In this document: one piece after another, positions 34,484 to 53,119 of the stretch | Numbering within the stretch: position 1 is the stretch's first letter | Layout of the letters: every line of letters begins with the position of its first letter | From: Sinotaia quadrata | Taxonomy: Eukaryota > Mollusca > Gastropoda > Architaenioglossa > Viviparidae | Assembly (NCBI GenBank): GCA_028829895.1 | Contig: CM054178.1 | Location: 70,195,835 to 70,259,834 of the forward strand | Length of the DNA: 64,000 nucleotides | Direction of reading: 5' to 3' | Made by a program: the position numbers and the translations under genes | The notes under the pieces: model-generated | The model's input: only the letters and a program-made list of their open reading frames with translations | Told to the model about the DNA's origin: nothing | The model's database searches: none

Positions 34484-34696
34484 ATGAAAAAATTATTAAC
34501 AAAAGTGAAATTATTTATTTTAACATACATTTGTTTAAATTTATTTTATATTACAGTTCATACAGAGTTCAATGTTAAGGAATTATGCCCATTGAAGGCT
34601 AAAGAGTGTGGCCTTATTCTGCCGGATTCACCTATAATAGAGATGCAGTTTGGAGGATATTCCTTAAAATGCACCAAAAACAGGTGTTTTGTATAA
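34484..34696 (+). CDS. possible small secreted 4-cysteine protein, or isolated exon
   Basis: Open frame of 70 codons. A lysine-rich start is followed by a hydrophobic stretch (LFILTYICLNLFYITV), then a mature part with LCPLKAKECG and a spaced KCTKNRCFV end. It could be a secreted small protein. However, TTTTATATTACAG inside it (ending at 34557) is a good splice acceptor, so the part from 34558 may be a terminal exon of another gene. No family is recognised. Confidence 0.3.
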   Translation: MKKLLTKVKLFILTYICLNLFYITVHTEFNVKELCPLKAKECGLILPDSPIIEMQFGGYSLKCTKNRCFV

Positions 34697-35134
34697 TTTT
34701 ATTTTATAAATTGAAGCACTCCTGCATCCATGATGCAGACGGACCACACAACTGCCAAAGAGAACAGAGAGGTACAGGTTCAGGTTGAAAGAGTACACGC
34801 TACGGCTAGAGGGTGATAATGATGCTCTTCATCTGTAACTACTGTAATTGTACATCAGTTCAAGAATCCAATTTGTAAGTTTTTAAACCTATTGATTTTT
34901 AATTGTAATTACTGTAAATGTACATTAGTTCAAGAATTCCAATTTGTAAGTTTTTAAAACTATTGTATTTTTAATTGTATACCAGTAGGACTTTCCTCAG
35001 CTAAATGTTGCAAAACTCCCCTGAGAGCTTTTATAGAAAAATGTAATGTATATTACAAATAATATAATTAGATTTGATAAGATTAATACTGGTTGGATAT
35101 ATCAGGATGTCACTAGTAAATCAGTATTTGTTTC

Positions 35135-36300
35135 ACTTTTCAGGAAGAATTGGGTAACTGGAACCACAGCTTCATAATGTTATTGCTTGAGCTGTTCAGA
35201 AGTGACCAGCCTGCGTTTGCAAGCTCTGCTATGACAAAAAAAATGGATATGTGAAAAAAATAGCAATTGGTATGGAAGAAAATGGGCATTGTTTCATCAG
35301 CGAGCAGTTTGACAAATTTTTCAATGTCCAGTCAGTGTGCAGTTGATTGATAATATAGAGCACATTTTAATTTGTAAAGTGATCAGCTTTGTGTGCAGAT
35401 GAGTTTTAATCTTTAATAATAATAATTTTATATTTTTATATTGTGAGCAGAGCAATAAAATACAGGCTTGTTTTTAATACATCATCAAGAATATTATATT
35501 GTAGTGTGCACAAGTTCTATATGGTTTCTTTTAACCATCTTCATATTCCGCAACATTACCTGGTCGGTCTGAGCATTAAAGAAGTATGTGTATGGTCTGA
35601 GCAAGATGTGTCAGCTGCTACGCAAGCATGTGTACACATTATAACCGTCAGTATTCAGACCCAGACATTTGCTAATATACAAGAATTCTTTATATGCTAT
35701 TTGTTTCTTTATTGCTGTTGTTGGTTCAAGTGCATAGATAAAAATAAAAGAATTTGACTCAAAACAGAATGTCTCTAATTATCCATTTTAAAGTTATCTC
35801 ATTATCACAATTATTCTTCAGCATTAGATTGTTTTTATATCACAGCTGTATATGCATCAAATAACTGGACCCTGGTTAACAGAGGTCAGGTGATTATTTA
35901 TGCTTGGTTTATATGATAAATCATTGACTCAGTGGTTTTCTGCTTTGCATATTATTAACACAGCTAGAAATATTTCTCTTATTTATCATATTATCTTCTG
36001 AATTCTTCACTTACATTTTTCGTATCAAGGAAGAACTATCTCAGGTGAAGTTCCCAAGACTTCAACGAAAATGATGACAGTCCTCAATTAGATGATTCCA
36101 TCATGCTCACAACAAAGAGGAAAAGGGCCGATATTCGAAAGAAAAACAGATGCAGCCTCTCCCTTCATCCTGGTTTTCATCATTTGTTGAAACAAAATTA
36201 ACATTCTGGAAGGATTACTTGAAGCTGTCAGAGAAAGAAACACTATTTTAGAAACCTTGGCTGATATACTAACCCCAAATGAATTTGTTAAATTATATGT
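35135..36300 (+). pseudogene. Myb/SANT-like Harbinger partner protein remnant
   Basis: Frames starting at about 35143 read EELGNWNHSFIMLLLELFRS then DQPAFAS and MTKKMDM, followed by a stop and IAIGMEENGHCFISEQFDKF. This is the tri-helical Myb_DNA-bind_4-like pattern (W..., LLLELFRS, MTKK, IA..M.E.G). About 36030-36270 holds a lysine/arginine-rich segment and an RNTILETLADILTP-like end after shifts. Harbinger elements encode such a protein beside the transposase, and the transposase remnant lies 2 kb to the right on the opposite strand. Stops and frameshifts show it is dead. Confidence 0.6.
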
Positions 36301-36309
36301 TTAAAAAAT

Positions 36310-38330
36310 AGAACTAAATCTTTTGAATTATATATTTGCAAGAATCATTTTATTGTAATTTCACCATGAATTTGAATAAACCATGTTAATAGCAGTTTAC
36401 ACAAACATTTAGTCTCTTTCAACAATATCTAAAATACCTTTAATCTCATTGTTAATACACTACTAGTATTTTACAATACAAAAAATACATTACATTTTCT
36501 TTAGGTTTTGTTTATTTTTCTTCTAATAATGAAAATATCAGCACATTCCTGTTGTTACATACTGTGAAAATAAATGTTAAACAATTATGTAATTTTAATA
36601 ACGTTTTTCACATTATTAACTATTTCTTTTATATACAGGTTTTTTCCCAGTCTTGCATATCCATTGAGAAAATTCTGGTAGGGATTAAGCTTAGAGACTG
36701 ACGAAATACCTGTTTACGCGTTTGGGGAAAGTAGGTTAGATGACAGGTGAAGGTCACACAGAAAACCGGATACTAATAACCCATGTATGGTCATTTGCTT
36801 ACTGGTTAATGACGTAGCACTAAGATGTGAGTTGACCTTTATCTCATTGATAAAACCACGTGAATGGGTTGGCCGCATCAGACGTGCAGACAGAATAGTG
36901 CCCGACTTACAGGGGTAAAAATAGAGACAGCCATTCATCGTTATGACCACGTCTATCAAAAACACACAGTGGTAATATCTTGAGTTCTCTAAAATCGAAA
37001 TTCTTTCTTGTAATTAATTCTATATATTTTGTATTTTGAATGTATGTAGAATATTCTTGTGAATTTTATTGCTGTTGATATAATACATTTTCTACAGGAG
37101 TTAAGTGGCACAGTGGTATTACATTTGTAGATGTGGTGAGAAATACTATGTGTATGTAATTTTATCACCGCTGATCAATTATTATCACGGGAGAATTAAC
37201 ACGCGCTACTTTGTCACTAGCTAAATTGTATTATGAGCAATTAGGGTGTAATGGAGAAATATATATATTATAAAGATTATATTTGAATTTTCATGTAATG
37301 GAAATTGTGAGTAGTGAAGATTGTAAAGAGAGATTATCACTGCTGCCATAAAGCCCATAAAAGGCATTATCACATATGAAGCTGTAACGTAAATAACTAT
37401 GTATATTACAGTTTTACCTCAGAACTCTGATCTGACCACTCAACACTATTGATGGAGTCCAAGCTATTGAAGCAGGAGCTGAAACATCAGTGAGCGAGCA
37501 TCTGTGCTGAAACTGTATCAAAGCCTGTTAAACCATGAGGGTTGCCAAAGTTCACGGAGGTCAGCATATGTCAGTGGACAACAACAACATATGCTTTATA
37601 CAAGTTAAGTCCAAAAAGACAATCAAAATAGATTTTTCATGGTGTGGACAATAGCATGACTTTCCGGGTTGCACAGTAACATTCTGTATTCACAGAAATC
37701 AATTTGTTCATTTTCTTGTTTCAAATTTAATTTTATTGTTATTAAATTTTATTATTAATTTTCTTAAACTGTTGTCTCTCTATGTTATTACATAAGTGTA
37801 TATAACCAACCATGAATTTGCCACTGGGGGCTGAGCCATAAGTAGAGGAATAAAGAACCATATTTATTAATCTATAAATAAAGGGGAGATAACATTGTGG
37901 CAAGAAGTCAACTAAATTGTCCGACCAAGTGTCGTGATTAATCAGCTGAGATTGTGGCATTGAATGGGAGATAAGTTAGGCAGGTCCAACTGTCGCTAAA
38001 GTTGAGGATTATCCTATAAATTAATATTGATGATTAATGCCTAAATTAGGACAGGGTCGTAAAATGAAAACTGGACATGTGACACACATTATTTTATTGT
38101 TATTCAAACATGTTCTCTTTTATTATTAAGTAAATTGGCTGTTTATACTTCATTAATGACAATGGAAATAAACTTTAAAAATAATTCAGTACTTACGTAC
38201 TTTGAAGTTGATGCAAGGCAAACAAATTATGTGACTTTGTGCTAACCATAAATTATTACTGTTATTATTAAAATGGACAGGCATGTAATTATCAACATAG
38301 TATTACTTACAACTGTACTTTAACTTTCAA
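36310..38330. other. intergenic or element-internal, nothing recognised
   Basis: AT-rich sequence between the Myb-like remnant and the transposase remnant, probably partly internal to the same transposon. The 83-codon minus frame at 36714-36965 has no recognised motif. Confidence 0.5.
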
Positions 38331-38399
38331 CTACTATTTAAAAAGCTTTACTGCAAGGTATAATAATAACATATTTATTTGCAAGCAAGTCACAACTGA

Positions 38400-39310
38400 C
38401 ATAAGGCTATGAGGAATATTCAGTCTTTTGTCATATGCACTGTGCATGAAATGTTGATCAAATTCACTGGGTCTTCTTCTTCCCCACCCACCCTCCATGT
38501 CAATATCCTCCTCATTAACACAATGGTGAGTGATAATAACATTGTGCATCACACACGCAACGACAATTATCAATTTGTGCATTTCAAGGTATTTAAGCCG
38601 GAACTTCCCTTTCATCAAACAATGGATTTCTCTACATCAACACGCGTAGATGAATGCGCAGAATTAAATTTCTTTTCTATTACTGTCAGATGTCCATTAT
38701 CCCTGAATGGCACCATCTTGTGATTACAGAGCTGACAGGCATAATCAACAATCAAATTGTACCTTTGAGGAATAATACCACCCTCGAGGCGTGCATGAAA
38801 TGGAGAAGGATGCTGTTCTTAAACATGCGAACATCACGCACACTAACAATCCATACAGAGTAAATGTCAGTAAACCTCAGGCTCTTATCACACACCACAA
38901 GCAGCTGAATGATGGGAATTCCTTTCCTATTAGTGTAGGAATCCCTATTGACTGAGGTTCCAGGAATAGCAATATGTGTACCGTCAAATTCTCCAACTAT
39001 TCCTGGAACTCCTACTCACCTCTCAACGTCCTCTGATAAACTTTCACAATCATTTTGTCTTGGCCACTTGATATACTGACCTTGATGAGCAGCCAAGGGT
39101 CTCTTGATTAGATTAAAGCGGTCTCCAACACTAAGGAATGTCTCATTGTTCCCAAGACAGTGGAAAGGAGCTTTGTTCCAGGTAAACACTCCTCTCTCTT
39201 GGCATTAATGGAACAATCCATTCCAAAAGTTCCAGTTGAAAATAACAGTATATAAATATACATTTAACATATTGAAATCTTAAACAATACCAAACATTAC
39301 TGACTTCATT
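38400..39310 (-). pseudogene. PIF/Harbinger-type transposase pseudogene, copy near C
   Basis: The reverse strand reads, in order with frameshifts: LLEWIVPLMPRERSVYLE (N-terminal), VGDRFNLIKRPLAAHQGQYI and KWPRQN, GIVGEFDGTHIAIPG with the first catalytic Asp, TNRKGIPII, CDKSLRFTDI, VRDVRMFKNS, QRYNLIVDYACQL with the second Asp, MVPFRDNGHLTVIEKKFNSA then HSSTRVDVEKSI with the terminal Glu, and KFRLKYLEMHKLIIVVACVM plus HNV. This is the full domain order of a DDE_Tnp_4/HARBI1-like transposase. The D-D-E residues survive, but stops and shifts break the frame. It is better preserved than the copy at 19650-20545 and lacks its minisatellite. Confidence 0.8.
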
Positions 39311-39905
39311 ATGAGTATAAAAGTTCAAATTGAAAATGCGAAATACCAGCAAATGTTAAATTTAAATGACTGTAAACACGAAAGACACAAATTGTTCACA
39401 ATTTCAATAAATGAAGTTATTTTAACTAAATTGTATTTCTAAATACAAATCATTGCTATATGAATAAAGAACTGAATAATAATAAAAAAAAGTAGAAATT
39501 AGAATAATGTATTCCAACGACAAAACCCCGTTAATTTAAACTCGTGGATGACTCGTTTTCTATATCTTAAAATTATTTAAGTATTAGTTCGTTGTCTACT
39601 CAGATTCATTCCATTGTTGTTATTCATGTACACTCACTCGTCCGTGTTGATAATGCTTGTTTTGAAGAAAATATACCCGTATTTGTGTTATTATATACCC
39701 GTATTTGATTTAACGTGTTATTATTATATAATACATTTCTATTTATAGATAATATCGTTAAAACAAATCTTAAGATAAATTTGTGTCAAATGTAAAAATT
39801 ATATATATATATAATAAAATAGAAAAAAATATACCCGAACTATTAAAAGTATGTAGATTTACTCACCCCAAACGTCTGTCGATTCATTCTAAAGTGTTCT
39901 TTGAA
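39310..39905. other. shared upstream region of C
   Basis: AT-rich sequence homologous to 20640-21060 upstream of B. Its right part (39725-39900) is also homologous to about 1800-2030 upstream of A. This marks the extent of the tandem duplication on the 5' side. No gene. Confidence 0.6.
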
Positions 39906-40015
39906 CTATGTTTTCGGCCATTTTGGCAAACGCTCGCTTGTGGCTGAGCGTTCACTAAGCAGACGAAACGTTTGCGCAAAGCGCTCGTCGAGCACTCTCA
40001 TAATGAACAGACCGC
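39905..40015 (+). promoter_or_regulatory. conserved promoter block of paralogue C
   Basis: CGGCCATTTTG at about 39915 and a dyad from 39950 to 40008 with arms GTTCACTAA and (A)TAATGAAC. The right arm has drifted. Otherwise like A and B. Confidence 0.5.
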
Positions 40016-40119
40016 TGTGTGTGTTTGGCTGCCTGTTAGATAAGGTGTGATCACAAAGTTATAATATGAGTTATAATTTGTTTTGACGAAGTGACCGTGA
40101 TTACTGTATTCACGTTTGA

Positions 40120-40257
40120 GATGTAGCCTGAGTAAAGTGACAGTGATTACTTTTTTCTAGTTTGAGATGTAGCCTGAGTAAAGTGACAGTGATTACTTTT
40201 TTCTAGTTTGAGATGTAGCCTAAGTAAAGTGACTAGATGCGGTTATTATTATTGCAG
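40120..40257 (+). repeat. 46-bp VNTR upstream of the first exon of C (3 units)
   Basis: Units start at 40120, 40166 and 40212 and begin GATGTAGCCTGAGTAAAGTG. Same family as the 10-unit array in B. Confidence 0.93.
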
Positions 40258-48314
<8,057 letters not shown>

Positions 48315-48892
48315 AAAAAATACATATGCGAATAGAATGAGATTATCTTATATTTTCGAAATTGCTATCAATAGCATTTAATTATTTTTTAAAAAGTAAT
48401 ACGTGTGAACATCAGAAGAACTTAGCCATTGGCACAGTGTATTGATGCGCTAATTTAAAATTGTGATTTTTATCCTTGGAAAATGAAATATATTTTTGTA
48501 TACATATCGTTTTTATTTAGAGGGAAATTGTGAAACATCGTCAAAATGTGTAGGGTTACAGAAGATGTTACTTTAACATATATTTGTTGAATGTAATTTT
48601 GGTTTCAATGGTAGGTTTTAAGAAGAATTGTAAAATTATTACACTAATAATTTCTTTAATTTTAATTACTTATATTAATATATGCATTGAAATTTAGAAA
48701 GACTATTATTATAACGCAGTAAAAACAATATTTATTATTTATAATACATACAATTTTATTTTAATTTTAACTTTTTAAAAAAGTTTGTATTTTGAGGAAA
48801 ATTAGCATTTAAATTACATATTATATATCTATATCTATATCTACGACATAATTAAAATATAATATTTCCTTCTTTTTGTTTTGGGTGCTGTA

Positions 48893-49024
48893 AAAGTGAT
48901 ATACGAGAGGTGTCTGTTGGAGATCATTAATAAAATAAATTAAGATTCTCATTACTTGTAATTAGTTATGAAAGATTAATTAATAATAATAATCGTTTTC
49001 ATTAACTAAGCAGCGTGATCGTCA
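48893..49024 (-). mobile_element. dispersed non-coding element, 5' fragment, inverted
   Basis: The reverse complement starts GTGACGATCACGCTG, then TTAGTTAATG, the CATAACTAATTACAAG block and CTCCAACAGACACC. Only the first 130 bp of the element remain. It abuts the retrotransposon fragment. Confidence 0.65.
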
Positions 49025-49435
49025 CAGAATGAAAAACAGATTGAACAAGTCCTCAAGTCCAAGCTAAGTGGGGCGAACAAAGTACAAGCCCTTAATGCAC
49101 ACATAATACCTGTAGTCACCTACACTGGAAATATCATAGATTGGACAACAAATGAAATAAATGAACTGGACCACCGACGGAAAACACGCACGAGCACCAC
49201 AAAAGATTCACCCGATCTAATGTCAACAACTCTCCTGCCCTTTTCAGGGCCAGATGAACAGGAAAGCATTGAAAAGGACGACTTTGCAAAAAAGAAAAAA
49301 ATTGACTTTAAAACCGAAGAGCACGGATTTTTCTCTCTATGGCTATCTCCTTATTGTCTTAGTGACATATTCTCTCTATGGCTATCTCCTTATTGTCTTA
49401 GTGACATATTCGAAAACATCAACACCAGGAAATAA
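49025..49435 (+). pseudogene. C-terminal fragment of a LINE reverse-transcriptase ORF
   Basis: The open frame reads EQVLKSKLSGANKVQALNAH, IIPVVTYTGNIIDWTTNEIN and ELDHRRKTRTS. This is the region that normally follows the YMDD-to-GYKYLG part of the same kind of element seen at 31780-32030. It begins almost where the other remnant ends. A 39-bp direct duplication (TTCTCTCTATGGCTATCTCC repeated) lies at 49333-49411, near the stop. Confidence 0.65.
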
Positions 49436-50153
49436 TACCAAAACTTTCTGGAATTTGTATTTCGCAACAGATACGACGGCGGAGCACGTGTTGCCTTTTT
49501 CCTTTACCAACATCTCCAAGAGGAAAAACAAAAAAGCACCAGTTGAAATGGACACGCAAACATCACCAGTTCAAATGCGTGACCAAGAGAGCAATACGCA
49601 CATATGGACAATTCCACCATCGCCAGAAAAATCGATACAGGCTTCGGACGAGAAAATGAAACCAAAGAAGAAAAAAACAACAGAAACAGCAAAAAGACGC
49701 CAACACCCAGAAAAAGCTGAAGCTGAAGTTGATACTATTCTGAACGAGACCGCAAGGGAGATAGAGGCCGTCCCATTCTCACCTATACTCGCGACACCGC
49801 CTTGTTCACCAACTACGGCGCCAACAGCAACAACAGAATGTCAGCCCACACCATCACCACCAACAACAACACCAGAACAGGGCAAAAATAAGAAAAGACG
49901 GCGCCCACCAACACATATTCGGAGGCAACAACAACCGTATCACCATCGTGGACACCAACGACAACAACAGCAACACTGGCCGTACAACGAGCAACAGTAC
50001 CCCTCTTGGGGATTTTTCAACCATCCAATGGCCGACTTAATCAAACTGCTACTCGACCATTTGTACTGGCCACCAGCGCCTACCTTCAAACATCCCAACG
50101 GACACCGGGGACAGCCACGACAACAACAGCAACAACGACAACGCCACCAGTGA
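49254..50153 (+). CDS. unrecognised basic Pro/Gln/Thr-rich ORF, 299 codons
   Basis: Overlaps the end of the LINE fragment in another frame. The meaningful part is probably from about 49440. It has lysine clusters (KKAPVEMDTQTSPV, KPKKKKTTETAKRR), a Pro/Thr/Ala-rich stretch, and a His/Gln/Arg-rich end (HRGHQRQQQQHWPY, ADLIKLLLDHLYWPP, GQPRQQQQQRQRH). GC content is clearly higher than in the surroundings. It could be an ORF1-like nucleic-acid-binding protein of a retroelement or a low-complexity exon. No domain is recognised. Confidence 0.35.
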   Translation: MNRKALKRTTLQKRKKLTLKPKSTDFSLYGYLLIVLVTYSLYGYLLIVLVTYSKTSTPGNNTKTFWNLYFATDTTAEHVLPFSFTNISKRKNKKAPVEMDTQTSPVQMRDQESNTHIWTIPPSPEKSIQASDEKMKPKKKKTTETAKRRQHPEKAEAEVDTILNETAREIEAVPFSPILATPPCSPTTAPTATTECQPTPSPPTTTPEQGKNKKRRRPPTHIRRQQQPYHHRGHQRQQQQHWPYNEQQYPSWGFFNHPMADLIKLLLDHLYWPPAPTFKHPNGHRGQPRQQQQQRQRHQ

Positions 50154-50159
50154 GGATGA

Positions 50160-51150
50160 CGGGAGGTTGAACAACCCGGGCGCATGTACACACTGGATAC
50201 AGGCCTTATGTGTTTACTAGCCTGGGCTCTGACCCCCCCCCTCATCATAACATCAGGAATGGCTACAACAACATCAACTCCAACCCACGGATCACCGAGT
50301 TTGGAGTCCGCCTTCGCCGGCCAGACATGTTTTAGCAACGGACGCATAGAGCAGTAAGGCAACTCCCCCTTCCCTCTCCCCCCACTCCCCGGTCCCTTCT
50401 CCCCCACTCAATACAGAGACATCAATGATGACTGGATGGGGATCAAACTTTATTCTGTATTGAAAGGGGACGTTTTGCTGACGTCTGTGATAGTGAGTCT
50501 CTGAGTGTGGATAGTGGTGAATGTTATGTGGACAATACTGGACAATACTAGACAATACTAGACAATACTGGACAATACAAGACGGACAAACGTAACGAGA
50601 CTAAAAAAAATTTCACTTTCCCCCTTTCAAAACGATATCGAACAAGTTTTGAAGAAAAAGATGTGATTAAACCAAATGCGTTTCTCTTTCACACAGTGGT
50701 TAAATCAGACGTACGACGTAGGAACACACACACTCTTTGGGGAGGGGGGGAATGGCAAATGATGAAATATAAATAAAAATAAAAAATAAATAAATATAAG
50801 ATTTACTCTCTCATCAAAAAGCGGCAATGATACGGCACCAATGCCCAATACTATAAGTCTAAATTTAACTAATCATAAAGTTCAAATGGCCAAAGTTCTC
50901 CAAAGTGTAGGCCTATATCCTCAAAACTCATATACACATTCTAAATATTAAAAGTTCATATAAGTGCATATCATTAAAGTTCATGTCAATAGTTCATTCA
51001 AAAGTATATATCATACGAGCGCTGAGATCTACGGCTACTTAATATTACGTGCGTTTCTTTGTTTCTGTCAACTTACAGAAGTTCGTTTTGACTTGGCCTT
51101 TGCCCCTGTGACCGTCCTGTGTATAGGGTTAGGTCCTTAACGGTTTTTCC
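50160..51150. other. non-coding, short tandem repeat
   Basis: Poly-C tract at 50232-50241, a 10-bp repeat GACAATACTG at about 50530-50580 (five units), and a pyrimidine-rich tract at about 50363-50408. No gene. Confidence 0.5.
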
Positions 51151-51159
51151 ACACTACCG

Positions 51160-51545
51160 TTAATGAATCTCGACAGTCGTTGTCGTATCAAAGACGCCTG
51201 AAGTATGTATATCCTCGTGGCGTGAAAAATCACCTCTAGCTGAAACAAGCCAGAAGCAATATTCCTTTTCACCCACGGAATCGATGATTTGGAAGATATT
51301 CCTAGATAGGGAGATCGGATTACCTCCTCTATCTAATTTAATGAATGGTACCCCAAACACATAAATAAATCTAAAGTCATGAATACACACTTTGTCAAGA
51401 GAATACACAGGACGCTTTTGCCTTAGAATCCTGGCACCATGACACAGCGGGAAAGAGAGTTGTTGCTCCCCTAAATACAGTAATCCAAGTGTAGAACTAG
51501 GGTCTCTGACAAATTTATATGATTTTTCTGTCTTTTTAATTCAAT
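51160..51545 (-). CDS. unrecognised coding-like ORF, no start codon
   Basis: An open minus frame of about 125 codons without an ATG at its start. It has normal-looking amino-acid composition: SSTLGLLYLGEQQLSFPLCH, KRPVYSLDKVCIHDF, FGVPFIKLDRGGNPISLSRN, SVGEKEYCFWLVSARGDFSR. It looks like a real protein fragment rather than a shadow frame. An insertion of element or foreign origin, or an internal exon, is possible. I do not recognise the family. Confidence 0.35.
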
Positions 51546-51972
51546 TTTTTAAGAACAAATTCGACGCACTGGCGTTTTCTTGTCCTTTGAAGCATGCGCT
51601 ACTGGAGGTACACGCACGACACACTTTACGCACGCTGTTGTCGTGACGCACGGTTTTTCTACCTACTTAGACCTCAGCTGCCTAGCTTTTTATTTTTACT
51701 ACAGCCACAAACTATTAGTTATACATGTTCTTTACTCATCATAAAATACAGTACTATTAAATCAATCAAAACCCCAATAAACCTTTCACACATGGTAAAT
51801 AAATCTCACACTCATATAATATATAATTCTTTGCTTCCACAAAATTGAAATATAATATAGAAATGCATTTTGTGAAAGACACATCTACAACCTATCGTCA
51901 ACATTCACTGTCAGTCATCTAATTTGCTGACTAGAGAAACATAGATGAGTTTGTGAATACTTTCAAAAATAT

Positions 51973-52179
51973 GTGACGATTGCCCTCTCTGCGAATTACA
52001 ATTTCGGAGATCCAATTATCTCCTCCCTAGACCGGGGATCGATAGAAAAAAACAACAAATACATTTTGGTACAAAGTCCTTTCGTCGTGACACGTAACAA
52101 TTATGTTATATGTTTAGATAAAGCTACCAGTTCGTTAATCAGACTCAGTTCATTTTATCCCATACCAGTACTTGTATGA
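51973..52179 (+). CDS. unrecognised short coding-like ORF
   Basis: The 68-codon plus frame (GTG or internal start) reads SANYNFGDPIISSLDRGSIE, KNNKYILVQSPFVVTRNNYV and ICLDKATSS. The composition is protein-like. It ends where the dispersed repeat copy 2 begins (52165), suggesting truncation by that insertion. Family unknown. Confidence 0.3.
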   Translation: MTIALSANYNFGDPIISSLDRGSIEKNNKYILVQSPFVVTRNNYVICLDKATSSLIRLSSFYPIPVLV

Positions 52180-53118
52180 GTGTGACTTCTAGGTATCTGC
52201 CTGTCTCGAGCATGACTAACCATACCGTGTTTGACAAGGTTTCGTCTAAGCTGCGGGTCAAAATGGGACACTTTTATTTATGACATTTGTATTCATTGTC
52301 GCATTCAACTCACATACACATCACGTGACTCGAAAACACGCAACCCGATTCTCTTTCAGCAAAAATTTCAATCGAGGAAGCAATTTTCGTTACAAACACT
52401 TATTGCCACAGTTGACTGAGCTGTAATGTACGAAGGGAAATTACTCTTTTTAAAAAATACCACACCATTTCAGTGCCTTTTAATATGATGCCCAGGTAGA
52501 GGTACACAGACCAAAGTATGAAGAATTTAATTACATTTAATTTTCGTATCCTATTTTCAAAGGCATGGAAGATACTTTCAAATTCACCAATGCAAACATT
52601 AAACTAGGAAGTAAAATGGCCATGTTGGAGTTTCCAATGACGTCAATGAAGCGTGATACAATAACATGGATGACGACTGGGTCATGACGAGAAGTTAGCT
52701 TTTGTGTTTATAAAACTTTTTTGAAGGAAGTAATATTCTTGACAAGATGTCTGCTGTCCACCATACAGTAAGATTTCTGGTTTCTCTGCTTTGAGTGAGT
52801 AGCTGCCATCTTCCATATGGAATGATAGCGAATCTCGTTAATTTAAATGGAATATGTTGTTACTTTGAAGGTCATGGAGCTTTTCCTGACTGTACTTAGA
52901 TGATTACTTGTACGGAGATCAACAGTTTGTTTGGTTGATTTAAATTGATATACCTTTACACGCCTAGTGACGTTTCAGTCGACACGCGCAACTATATCCT
53001 GACAAAAGGGCAGTTAGACCACGAAACACAATGTTGTATTGATTTTATCTTGTGTAAGAATGTTGCAGGTTTGTGTTAATATGATAACGAGTGTATTCTT
53101 GTATTTAATTTTTATCTC
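52165..53118 (+). mobile_element. dispersed repeat of about 0.95 kb, copy 2
   Basis: Aligns end to end with 32083-33015 (CAGTACTTGT start, TTTTTATCTC end). It has an extra block of about 90 bp near 52585-52680 and lacks the CA array. Confidence 0.7.
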
Positions 53119-53119
53119 A

